From Tractidigestivibacter sp050946515 (GTDB taxonomy: Bacteria; Actinomycetota; Coriobacteriia; Coriobacteriales; Atopobiaceae), in NCBI RefSeq assembly GCF_050946515.1, contig NZ_JBMNUX010000014.1:7198-71197 (forward strand): a DNA stretch of 64,000 nt, given 5' to 3'. Both the position numbers and the translations under genes were made by a program. Of this stretch, positions 51,829-60,357 are shown piece after piece. Every line of letters starts with the position of its first letter. Positions within the stretch are counted from its first letter, which is position 1. A model generated the notes under the pieces. The model did no database searches. It saw nothing but the letters and a program-made list of their open reading frames with translations, and was not told the origin of the DNA.

Positions 51829-51845
51829 ACTGTCACTCCGACAGT
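51829..51845. promoter_or_regulatory. Operator-like inverted repeat before the radical SAM gene
   Basis: ACTGTC (51829-51834) and GACAGT (51840-51845) are exact inverted half-sites separated by ACTCC. It lies between the candidate promoter and the start codon, where a repressor would act. Confidence 0.5.
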
Positions 51846-51870
51846 CAATTCGTTCGGAAAGAGGATTTTC

Positions 51871-53349
51871 ATGCAGTCAAAGATCGCACACGCCGCAGAG
51901 CGCAAGGCGTTCGGCGTAGCAATTGACCAGATTATCAAGGCGGCTTCGGGCAAGGACCGCGAGAAGAACCTGGATAAGCTCATCGATATGGCCGGCAACC
52001 TGCTGAAGGATACCGCCCCCGGCGCCACCCGCGGTCTGAGGAACGGCCTGTATCCCGGCTCTAAGTGGGAGAACTTCCTCTGGAACCTGATCGACGAGAC
52101 GGATCCGCACGTTCTCAAGACCGTCGTCCTCAACGGTGGCTATGAGGCTGCCTTCCGCGGTCTGCGCAACACCACGGCAAATGCCGACAAGTACCAGTGC
52201 AACGTGCCCTGGATCATCATCTTCGACCCGACCTCCGCGTGCAACAAGCACTGCGTTGGCTGCTGGAGTGCCGACTACGAGAAGTGGGCAAACCTCACGT
52301 ATGAGGAGTGCGACAAGATTGTCACGCAGGGCTCCGAGCTTGGCTGCCACCTTTATATGATGACTGGCGGTGAGCCGCTCGTCCGCAAGAAGGACGTGCT
52401 GCGCCTTGCCGAGGAGCACAACGACTGCGTGTTCAACATCTTCACGAACGCCTCGCTGATCGACCAGCCGTTCTGCGACGAGGTCAAGCGCCTTGGCAAC
52501 ATCGTCTTCTCCGTCTCGCTTGAGGGCTGGGAGGACACCAACGACGGCCGTCGCGGCGACGGATCTTACCAGGAGGTCATGAACGCGCTCGACCTCATGC
52601 ACAAGAACGGCCTGATCTATGGCACCTCCGCTGCCTACACGCGCCTGAACTGCGAGGCCATCACCTCTGATGACTACCTCGACATGCTGATTTCCAAGGG
52701 CTGCCGCTACGCTTGGTACTTCCACTACATGCCCGTCGGCGAGGGCGCAAACGCCGACCTCATGCCTACCGTCGAGCAGCGCGAGTACATGCTGCACCGC
52801 ATTCGCGAGATTCGCGCCATCGAGGGCGGCAAGCCCATCTTCGCGATGGACTTCCAGAACGACGGCGAGTACGTCGGCGGATGCATCGCCGGCGGCCGCG
52901 TGTTCTGCCACATCAACGCCAAGGGCGACGTGGAGCCGTGCGTCTTCATCCACTACTCCACGGCCAACATCAAGGACATGGACCTCATCGATTGCCTGCG
53001 TCAGCCGCTGTTCCAGTCTTACCGTGCGAACTACCCCTGGAACGACAACATGCTGCGCCCCTGCCCGATGCTCGAGAACCCCGAGATGCTGCCCAAGATC
53101 GTGCATGCCGCGAACGCCAAGTCCACGGAGTACGTCACCCCGGAGGACGTCGACCACCTGTGCGCGCGCACCACGCCGTACGCGAAGGCCTGGCAGCCTG
53201 AGGCCGACCGCATTTGGCTTGAGGAGCACCCCACCGGCAAGAAGATCTACGCGGACAAGATGTCCAACGAGAAGATCTCTCTCAAGGCAAAGTTGATTGC
53301 CGAGGAGGACGCCGCCGCCGAGAAGGCAGTCGCCTCCAATCAGGAGTAG
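51871..53349 (+). CDS. Radical SAM protein with SPASM-like C-terminal cysteines
   Basis: A 492-residue protein. A helical N-terminal domain of about 110 residues precedes the radical SAM core, whose cluster ligands are Cys124, Cys128 and Cys131 (CNKHCVGC). TGGEPL is the SAM-binding GGE motif. Beyond the barrel, cysteines in GGCIAGG, VEPCVF and RPCPML suggest a second iron-sulfur site. I recall related proteins in anaerobic clostridia, but no established reaction. AGAGGA precedes the ATG. It is monocistronic, with its own promoter-operator region and terminator. Confidence 0.85.
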   Translation: MQSKIAHAAERKAFGVAIDQIIKAASGKDREKNLDKLIDMAGNLLKDTAPGATRGLRNGLYPGSKWENFLWNLIDETDPHVLKTVVLNGGYEAAFRGLRNTTANADKYQCNVPWIIIFDPTSACNKHCVGCWSADYEKWANLTYEECDKIVTQGSELGCHLYMMTGGEPLVRKKDVLRLAEEHNDCVFNIFTNASLIDQPFCDEVKRLGNIVFSVSLEGWEDTNDGRRGDGSYQEVMNALDLMHKNGLIYGTSAAYTRLNCEAITSDDYLDMLISKGCRYAWYFHYMPVGEGANADLMPTVEQREYMLHRIREIRAIEGGKPIFAMDFQNDGEYVGGCIAGGRVFCHINAKGDVEPCVFIHYSTANIKDMDLIDCLRQPLFQSYRANYPWNDNMLRPCPMLENPEMLPKIVHAANAKSTEYVTPEDVDHLCARTTPYAKAWQPEADRIWLEEHPTGKKIYADKMSNEKISLKAKLIAEEDAAAEKAVASNQE

Positions 53350-53385
53350 CGAAAAAGGAAAATCCTAGCTATTGGAGACGGGACC

Positions 53386-53412
53386 GGGCACTCGCCCAGC
53401 CCCGTCTTTTCT
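53386..53412 (+). terminator. Terminator after the radical SAM gene
   Basis: AGACGGG/CCCGTCT with an inner GGGC/GCCC helix and ACTC loop, followed by TTTTCTT. Confidence 0.88.
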
Positions 53413-53610
53413 TCTCGGGCGCCTTTAAAGATTTATCAACACGCTTGCCATACGCTTCCCGACGCTGCCCGATGTCTGCGAATGCCGCGCTGCTCAGTCG
53501 GGTAGGGTGATTTGCAAGCGCACTTGTGCGCGGAAGCAAAGGCACGGTGGCGTTGCCGTCGCGTTTTCTCCTCGGCGATGCCGCCTTGGCATGCGGCTTG
53601 AGGAGGAACC

Positions 53611-55686
53611 ATGGCAACAAAGGGCGTTGAAAAGGTCAAGAATGTGGTCCTTGTGGGCCAAGGCGGCGTGGGCAAGACCATGCTGGCCGAGGCTATGCTT
53701 CACCTGACGGGCAAGACGACTCGTTTGGGAGGCCACGCCGGCACCAAGCCCACGCTGGATTACGATTCGGAGGAGGGCGAGCGCGGCTTCTCCATTTCGA
53801 CTACTATCGCGCCTGTCGTCTGGGGCGATACCCGCATCAACGTGCTCGACGCGCCATGCTATCCCGACTTTGTCGGCGACGCCTACTCGGCCATGAGCGC
53901 CTGCGAAACGGCCCTGTTTATGGTTGACGCCTCCAGCGGGCCTGGCACCATCACAACGCGCCTGTGGTACGCCGCCGAGGACCTTTCCCTTGCACGCGTG
54001 CTGTTTATCAACCGTATCGACCGTCCTGACGCCGACTACGACACCGCAATGGAGTCGCTGCGCGAGCATTACGGCAACAGGCTTGGCGCGGTCACAATCC
54101 CGATGGGATCCGGAGAGTCTTTCTCCGGCGTCGTCGACGTTGTCCACATGAAGGCTCGTCATCTTGAGAATGGAAAGGCTGTTGTCGAGGATATCCCCGA
54201 GCAGTATAAGGCAGCTGCAGAGGATGCTCGCGCCCAGCTGACCGAGCTCGTCGTCGAGGCCGATGACGATCTTATGATGAAGTACCTCGATGGCGGCGAG
54301 ATAACCCAGGAAGAGCTCGAGGGGCTACTTGGCAAGGCGCTTGTGGAGCGCATCTTTGTCCCCGTTTTTTCGGGTTCGTGCGTTCGCGAGGAAGGCGTTA
54401 TTTCGCTAATGGACGCCGTGGTCTCCTGGTTCCCCACCATGGCTGACTTTGGTCGCATCCCGCTGGTTAACGGCGAGCAGCTTGACATCTCGCCGGATGA
54501 CGATCGTCCCGTCGCGTTTGTCTTCAAGTCGCTGAACGATCCGCAGAACGGCAAGCTTTCCTTTGTGAAGGTTTTAGCAGGCACTCTGACGCCCGGACTT
54601 GAACTTATCAACGCACGCACGCGCAAGACCGAGCGCCTTAGCCACCTCTATCTTATGACCGGGAAGGAAACATCCGACATCCAGAGCTGCGCCGCCGGCG
54701 ATATTTGCGTCATTCCCAAGCTCGAGGCTATGACCGGCGATACCCTGTCCGTTACGGGCAAGGTCGAGGCTGCGTCGTTCCGCTTCCCCAACTCGCTGTA
54801 TCGCATTGCTATTGAGGCTGACAAGCGTGGCTCCGAGGGCAAGATCTTCGAGTTCCTTGAGAAGGCGGCTGACGCCGACCCCACCATCAAGGTCGCACGA
54901 GACGAGGATACCGGGCAGACTGTCATTTCGGCTATTGGCGAGGCGCAGGTCAGCGTGCTTCTTGACCGTCTTGAAGACCGCACTGGCGTGACCGCCCATA
55001 CCGTGGCGCTCAAGATTCCGTACCGCGAGACCATTCGTCGCGTGGCATCCGCGCAGGGTCGTCATAAGAAGCAGACCGGTGGCGCCGGCCAGTACGGCGA
55101 CTGCTGGCTCCGCATTGAGCCTAATCCGGGCAAAGGCTACGAGTTTGTGGACGAGGTCGTTGGCGGACACATTCCGCGCGGCTTCATTCCCGCGATCGAC
55201 AAGGGCGTTCAGGAAACCATGAAGGACGGCGTGCTTGCCGGATATCCCATGATTGACGTGAAGGTCGCCGTATACGACGGCTCCTACCACCCCGTGGACT
55301 CCAACGAGATGGCGTTCAAGACGGCCGCGCGCATCGGTTTCCAGAAGGCCGTCGCGCAGGCCGAGCCGGTGCTTCTTGAGCCCATGGCCCACCTGAAGAT
55401 TACCGTCCCTGACAGCTACGCAGGCTCCGTGATGGGCGACGTGTCCGCTTCGCGCGGTCGCGTTGAGGGCATGTCCGCAGCTACGGGCGCCAATGCCGGT
55501 GAGACAACCATCGAGGCAACCATTCCTTACGCTGAGGTCACCGACTACGCTACCCGTCTGCGCTCGCTTTCTCGCGGCACCGGCGAGTTCGAAATGGAGC
55601 TTTCCGGCTATGAGCAGGTGCCTCATGACATCCAGACCAAGCTTGCTGCCGAGTACGCCGAGCGCAGGGCTGCCGGCGAGAGGTAG
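53611..55686 (+). CDS. EF-G-like translational GTPase paralogue (FusA2 type) with diverged switch II
   Basis: A 691-residue protein with the full EF-G domain order. G1 is GQGGVGKT (16-23). G3 reads DAPCYPDF (80-87) where working EF-G has DTPGHVDF, so the catalytic histidine is Tyr84 and the Gly is Cys83. G4 is NRID (134-137) instead of NKMD. Switch I is also altered (RGFSIS). Domain IV retains HKKQTGGAGQYGD. The canonical fusA is presumably elsewhere. It could be a slow GTPase or a ribosome-binding stress factor. GAGGAGG precedes the ATG. Confidence 0.9.
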   Translation: MATKGVEKVKNVVLVGQGGVGKTMLAEAMLHLTGKTTRLGGHAGTKPTLDYDSEEGERGFSISTTIAPVVWGDTRINVLDAPCYPDFVGDAYSAMSACETALFMVDASSGPGTITTRLWYAAEDLSLARVLFINRIDRPDADYDTAMESLREHYGNRLGAVTIPMGSGESFSGVVDVVHMKARHLENGKAVVEDIPEQYKAAAEDARAQLTELVVEADDDLMMKYLDGGEITQEELEGLLGKALVERIFVPVFSGSCVREEGVISLMDAVVSWFPTMADFGRIPLVNGEQLDISPDDDRPVAFVFKSLNDPQNGKLSFVKVLAGTLTPGLELINARTRKTERLSHLYLMTGKETSDIQSCAAGDICVIPKLEAMTGDTLSVTGKVEAASFRFPNSLYRIAIEADKRGSEGKIFEFLEKAADADPTIKVARDEDTGQTVISAIGEAQVSVLLDRLEDRTGVTAHTVALKIPYRETIRRVASAQGRHKKQTGGAGQYGDCWLRIEPNPGKGYEFVDEVVGGHIPRGFIPAIDKGVQETMKDGVLAGYPMIDVKVAVYDGSYHPVDSNEMAFKTAARIGFQKAVAQAEPVLLEPMAHLKITVPDSYAGSVMGDVSASRGRVEGMSAATGANAGETTIEATIPYAEVTDYATRLRSLSRGTGEFEMELSGYEQVPHDIQTKLAAEYAERRAAGER

Positions 55687-55823
55687 GGCTTATAGACCGT
55701 AGGCTTGTAGTGACATAGCAGCATTGGGGCCGGCTCAAATCGAGTCGGCCCCATCCATTTTCGCGGCAAGAAAAAATCAGCAACCACTTCCGTTGTTTAC
55801 CATTCCTCCGAAAGGGGTGCCCC

Positions 55824-56804
55824 ATGGCCTCCGAACTGCTCGTTGGGTTTGAATCCGCTCTCAGCTTCTGGCGATCTGCCCGCATGGCGCGCCCCGGGGA
55901 GAAGGCTTCATCAGACTTGGAGTCGGGCGGGGTGTTCGGGACGGGCGGGAAGACTGTTGTCGAGCTTGCGCGTACTGCCCTTGGAATCTGCTGCTGCGAA
56001 GCGCCGATTGACGCTGTGCTATTGCCTGGGGGCAAACGCCACAACTGCCCTCTTATTAAGGACCATCATTGGGCGGGACCGACGAACGAAAAGATGCTCT
56101 TCCGCGCAGACAAAAGGATTGCCGTGTTTCGAATGCCGGCGGTGATAGTGCAGCTTGCTCGAATCTGGGACGAAATCGACGTCGCAACGGTTGCCATGGA
56201 GATGCTCGGCACATACGGGATTTCGAATCAAGAAGACTTCAGCTGGGCGGTCGACCTGCAACCGCTTGTCACGATGGGCGAGCTGCAAGACTACGCAAGG
56301 GTCGCGAGCGCATCGGGGGTCCGAGGGGCAAAGCGCGCGCAGGAGGCAATCAAGCTCTCCGTTCCAAACTCAAACTCTCCAAGGGAAACCGCTGTCGCGC
56401 TTTACCTAGGCTTGCCTCGAAGAAAAGGCTGGGCTGAGCTGGGCGGATTTGTGATGAACCAAGGGATCAGGCTCGCCGAGGAGCAAGAGAGGATTGCTGG
56501 TCAGGGAGTTGTGAAGCCCGACTTTCTTTGGGAATCGAAGTCCGTGTCCGTAGAGTACGACAGCGACCTGGAGCATCTCACGCCCCAGCAGAAGACGAAG
56601 GACGAGCGTAGAAGGAACGCCATGGAGTCGGCTGGGTACTGGGCGCCAACGCTTACCAATGGAATCGTTAAAGACGAGGACGCGCTCAACGCGTTTACCG
56701 CTGAGCTTGAGCGGAGAATGGGGTTTCGTCGGCGGGCATTAACTCGCGCAGAGTCGGAAAGACGGCATGACCTTGTGCGCAGACTGTTCGTGAAGGACTT
56801 TTAG
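55824..56804 (+). CDS. Uncharacterised protein with a PD-(D/E)xK nuclease-like C-terminus
   Basis: A 326-residue protein. Residues 232-251 (PDFLWESKSVSVEYDSDLEH) have the D-x-x-W...VEYD...H spacing of DUF559/Vsr-like nuclease domains, with Asp233, Glu244 and Asp246 as candidate metal ligands. The middle holds FRMPAVIVQLAR, a MLGTYGIS segment and SPRETAVALYLGLP, which I associate with a poorly described family in Coriobacteriia. No antitoxin or methylase lies next to it. It could be a defence or mobile-element protein. AAAGGGG precedes the ATG. It lies next to the composite inverted repeat. Confidence 0.6.
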   Translation: MASELLVGFESALSFWRSARMARPGEKASSDLESGGVFGTGGKTVVELARTALGICCCEAPIDAVLLPGGKRHNCPLIKDHHWAGPTNEKMLFRADKRIAVFRMPAVIVQLARIWDEIDVATVAMEMLGTYGISNQEDFSWAVDLQPLVTMGELQDYARVASASGVRGAKRAQEAIKLSVPNSNSPRETAVALYLGLPRRKGWAELGGFVMNQGIRLAEEQERIAGQGVVKPDFLWESKSVSVEYDSDLEHLTPQQKTKDERRRNAMESAGYWAPTLTNGIVKDEDALNAFTAELERRMGFRRRALTRAESERRHDLVRRLFVKDF

Positions 56805-56820
56805 TGCACCGAAACGTCCC

Positions 56821-57032
56821 TAGTTACACAAAAACGCAAGAAATTGCACCCAAGTGGGTTTAGTTACACTGGCCAAAGGTCGATGCCCAAATAGTCATGT
56901 TCGTCATGTCACAACATATTGTTGATGCATGATGAACAGACCACAAAATGTGGTAAAGCTACTTTCTGCTTCGCAAATCCTCGGTGTAACTAAGGGCACT
57001 TGGGTGCAGAAAACTGAATTTTTGTGTAACTA
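56821..57032. repeat. 212-bp composite inverted repeat with four TAGTTACAC motifs
   Basis: Two 49-bp arms (56821-56869 and 56984-57032) carry three blocks in mirror order with identical spacing: TAGTTACACAAAAA, 10 bases, TGCACCCAAGTG, 3 bases, TTAGTTACAC. All three blocks are perfect inverted repeats (14, 12 and 10 bp). The 114-bp centre forms its own hairpin (56899-56937, GTTCGTCATG against CATGATGAAC with an inner CAACA/TGTTG) and a small CCACA/TGTGG hairpin at 56941-56953. There is no open frame. It lies between convergent genes. It may be a miniature mobile element, paired operators or a structured RNA. Confidence 0.8.
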
Positions 57033-57069
57033 AGGCTAGTTCGGCGCATGGTTACGCACGGAGTCTTGG

Positions 57070-58584
57070 CTACGACGTCTCAAGAATCCCAATCAGTGCT
57101 TTGTGGTCGGTTCCAGAAACCGTTTCCGTCTGAAGGTCGCTCACAACAATGCCGGAATCCTTGGAGTACACGAAGTGGTCTATCTCAATGAATGACGGCA
57201 AATCGCCTCCCGATGGGTAGGTCATGTGAAAACCTTGGCCACTCTGCTCTCCGGCATCGACAAACGTATCGCCCAGAAGCTCGCGGAATCGCGCGTGATC
57301 CCAAGTCGAATTGAAGTCGCCGCAAATCAGGTATGCGTGGTCATATCCCGACAGCGATTGAATTACTGACAGCCCGGCGCTCCACTCGTCCTCGGCGCCG
57401 CGAACAGGGGAGTTGGGGTGAACGGCAACCACGCGCACGGTAGTGTTGCCAATGACGATGTCCGCAGCCGGCATCGAGCTCGTGTTGATTGGAAGCAGGT
57501 TGTCAGACACGTTTGACATGGGCTCGGCTGACCAAATGCCATTTCGTCCGCCATTGTTGATCTCCGACGCGCCCTCAGAGATAACGTAGTAGGGAAGCAC
57601 GTCATTCAGGCCTGCGGCGGTCAGCTCACTTACCATGTCAGTCGTCAGCTCTTCGAGGCAAAGGACCTCGACGTTGTATTCCTTGACTAGGCTGACGATC
57701 TCTTCTGCGGAAGCGCTTCCGTTGTAGGTGTTGAGCGTCATGATGCGCGCCGCGCTGTCGTCGGTAGAGGCAGAAGCCTCTACGTTCGACACTGCCGAGT
57801 CGCTTACCTGTGACGTTGGAATGAAGTATCCGTAATGCCAGACGGTAGTCACTGCCAGCGCAAATACGCACACCGTCATCAGCACGCGCCGGTGCCAGAG
57901 ACCGGACAGCAAGAGAATCACGAGCAGTGGAATAAAGAGCAGCGGTACAAAGGAGACGAGCTCTGGGATGGCCTGCCCCTCGGAGTAGCTTGACGGCAGC
58001 GCTCGAATTGCCAAGAGTGCAAGCACGGCAAGCATGACAATCCACAGAATGAAACTCAGGAAACCGTGTCGTGCTGGCTTGCGCTGCTTTTTCACTCGTT
58101 CCTTCCTCCTGCTGTGGCTTTCTGCATAATCGGACTCTCCATCTCGCTCTGAACGAGGGGATTGTCCTGCGTTGGGGTTTCTTCGCAGCGGTCTGGGGGT
58201 CGTGTCTTCAACGGATGACCTGCTTTGCGGTGCCGGAGCAGGCATCACGACCGTTCTCCCGTTGGCGACCGCTTCAGCGTCTTGGCGGGCCATCGGATCC
58301 GTACCATACAGTGGCCTTGCCAGTCTGGTGGGCTCTTCGTCTATAGGAGTTGCTGCGGCATCGCTGGCATCGTCGCCGCCAATTGGCATGGCTACGGTCT
58401 CTCCGCCCGTATCGACGCTCGGAGCCACCAGTTTCGTAGCTTCCTGGTCGGGAGGGATTACCTCGTCGGTTTGGTCGGATATCGGCCCAAGCCCGTCTGC
58501 TGTATCTCCCATTTCCATATTCCACTCGACATCAGGAATGGGGTCCCATGGACTCCGAGTTTCGTCGGTGCCGTCTCCGGGCAT
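57070..58584 (-). CDS. Membrane-anchored endonuclease/exonuclease/phosphatase (EEP) domain protein
   Basis: A 504-residue protein. Residues 1-165 are acidic and low-complexity, then basic. Three hydrophobic segments follow (about 172-192, 205-222, 228-247). The C-terminal EEP domain starts near residue 285 with IMTLNTYNG, continues with the metal-binding Glu in LCLEEL, VVAVHPNSP, LICGDFNST and ends with the catalytic GTDHKALIG. All main EEP motifs are present, so it should cleave a phosphoester outside the membrane. The substrate may be DNA, phospholipid or another phosphoester. It is divergent from the CorC-type gene. Confidence 0.82.
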   Translation of the reverse strand: MPGDGTDETRSPWDPIPDVEWNMEMGDTADGLGPISDQTDEVIPPDQEATKLVAPSVDTGGETVAMPIGGDDASDAAATPIDEEPTRLARPLYGTDPMARQDAEAVANGRTVVMPAPAPQSRSSVEDTTPRPLRRNPNAGQSPRSERDGESDYAESHSRRKERVKKQRKPARHGFLSFILWIVMLAVLALLAIRALPSSYSEGQAIPELVSFVPLLFIPLLVILLLSGLWHRRVLMTVCVFALAVTTVWHYGYFIPTSQVSDSAVSNVEASASTDDSAARIMTLNTYNGSASAEEIVSLVKEYNVEVLCLEELTTDMVSELTAAGLNDVLPYYVISEGASEINNGGRNGIWSAEPMSNVSDNLLPINTSSMPAADIVIGNTTVRVVAVHPNSPVRGAEDEWSAGLSVIQSLSGYDHAYLICGDFNSTWDHARFRELLGDTFVDAGEQSGQGFHMTYPSGGDLPSFIEIDHFVYSKDSGIVVSDLQTETVSGTDHKALIGILETS

Positions 58585-58823
58585 GGCTCTCCTTCCATTA
58601 AGCTGCGATTAACCATGCACAGTCATGCTATCAGCCCTTTGGGTCCAAGAGTACGAACAGGCCAAACTTCCTGTAACGTAAGCTTCTTACGGCAAATCGA
58701 TTTCGTATTGTTCACATTGCAAACCGTCGAGCTTATTTCTTATAGAATTGCAGCATGAGCGCCCATCGGCTCGCCGAGCCGCGCTCTTCATTGACCCCGT
58801 CCAAGGAGGTTGCGCATCAGCGC

Positions 58824-60248
58824 ATGGACATAGCCCTTTCAATCATCGTTACCTTCCTGCTTACGCTTGTTAACGGATACTTCTCCATGTCGGAGATGGC
58901 GCTGTCTACGGCCCGAAAGGTCATGCTTGACCACGATGCCGAAGAGGGCGACCAGCGCGCGGCCCTTGCGGCCAAGATGACCGAGGACCCCAGCCAGTTT
59001 CTTGCGGCAATTCAGGTGGCAATTACCCTTGTCGGATTCTTCAGCTCCGCCTTTGCTGCGACAAGCCTTTCCGACCCGCTTGGAAACTGGCTTGCCGGCT
59101 TTGGGCTCGACCCAGGCTTTGCGAACGGCCTTGCGACGGTGCTCATTACCCTCGTTGTGTCGTATTTCTCGATCGTGGTGGGGGAGCTTGTGCCCAAGCG
59201 CATCGCCATGGCCGACGCCGAGGGCGTCTCAAAGCGCGTCGCCGGGTTCCTCAATGGATTCTCCCGCGCCGTCAAGCCGCTGGTTTGGCTTACGTCTGCT
59301 AGCGAAAAGGGTCTTGCACGCCTGTTGCACATCAAGTCGACCGAAGACCGCCAAGAGGTCTCCGAGGACGAGATCAAGTACATGGTCACGGACTCCGACG
59401 AGCTTTCCGATGAGGAAAAGTCGATGATTCATGAGGTCATCGACCTCGGCGACACCATTGCGCGCGAAGTCATGGTTCCGCGCGTTGACATGACTGCCAT
59501 GCCCGAGGACTCCAGCTTGAGCGAGGTCCTTGCCGTGATGCGCCGCACCGGCTACTCACGCATCCCCATCTACCGCGGCAGCGTGGACCGCGTGGTGGGC
59601 ATTGCCCACATCAAGGACTTGATCTCCCCAATCATCGACGAGAAGCGCGGTGCAGACCGCATCTCGCAGCACATGCGCCAGGCCGATTACGTTCCCGACA
59701 CCAAGGACATCATCCCGCTGCTCTCTGAGATGCAGAGCAGTCACGACCAGATGGTCATTGTGGTGGACGAATATGGCGGCACTGCGGGCGTAATCACGAT
59801 AGAGGACATCGTGGAAGAGGTCGTCGGCGAGATCGAGGACGAGTTCGACCCTGACAACAAGTACCTCACGCAGCTCTCCGACCGCGAGTGGCTCGTCGAT
59901 GGTCGCTTCTCCATCGACGACGCCATCGAGCTCGGCTGGCCGGTTGAGGACAACGAGGAGTACGAGACCATCGCCGGCTTCGTGCTGGAGCTTGCTGACA
60001 AGCTTCCGCGCCCTGGAGACGTTTTCGAGAAGGACGGCTATAAGTTCCGCGTGCAGTCCATGCGCGGTCGCCGTGTGGCAATGCTGCGCGTTACTGCGCC
60101 TGAGCCCAAGGTCGAGAACAGCGAGGAGCCCGAGGAAGAACAGCAGCCGACAGATTCCGTTGCGGCTGACGATGCCCACGAAAAGGAATCTTCTCGTGAA
60201 GAAAATGAGAGCGCATCTGGTGGCAAGAATGGGGAACAAGAGGGCTAG
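58824..60248 (+). CDS. HlyC/CorC-family membrane protein (DUF21 plus CBS domains)
   Basis: A 474-residue protein. A DUF21 membrane domain with about four hydrophobic segments (residues 1-190) is followed by paired CBS domains (MVPRVDMTAMPEDSSLSEV and later QMVIVVDEYGGTAGVITIEDI) and a C-terminal CorC/HlyC domain. Members are linked to magnesium or other metal export. The last 60 residues are acidic and extra. I chose the ATG at 58824 because its N-terminus goes directly into the first helix as in relatives; AAGGAGG is 14 bases upstream, rather far. An ATG at 58755 is the alternative. Confidence 0.86.
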   Translation: MDIALSIIVTFLLTLVNGYFSMSEMALSTARKVMLDHDAEEGDQRAALAAKMTEDPSQFLAAIQVAITLVGFFSSAFAATSLSDPLGNWLAGFGLDPGFANGLATVLITLVVSYFSIVVGELVPKRIAMADAEGVSKRVAGFLNGFSRAVKPLVWLTSASEKGLARLLHIKSTEDRQEVSEDEIKYMVTDSDELSDEEKSMIHEVIDLGDTIAREVMVPRVDMTAMPEDSSLSEVLAVMRRTGYSRIPIYRGSVDRVVGIAHIKDLISPIIDEKRGADRISQHMRQADYVPDTKDIIPLLSEMQSSHDQMVIVVDEYGGTAGVITIEDIVEEVVGEIEDEFDPDNKYLTQLSDREWLVDGRFSIDDAIELGWPVEDNEEYETIAGFVLELADKLPRPGDVFEKDGYKFRVQSMRGRRVAMLRVTAPEPKVENSEEPEEEQQPTDSVAADDAHEKESSREENESASGGKNGEQEG

Positions 60249-60357
60249 CGGCTCCGTCTACGGTGCCGGCGCGATGGCGCCCCACCAGTTTCATTACAAT
60301 AATGGCGTGTCTGTATAATCGCCCGCATGGCGGGCTCGAAGGAAGGGGTCTTTTTCG

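Noticed and set aside
53433..53441. TTATCAACA, one base from a classical DnaA box
   Set aside because: Isolated copy between unrelated genes with no cluster or AT-rich tract.
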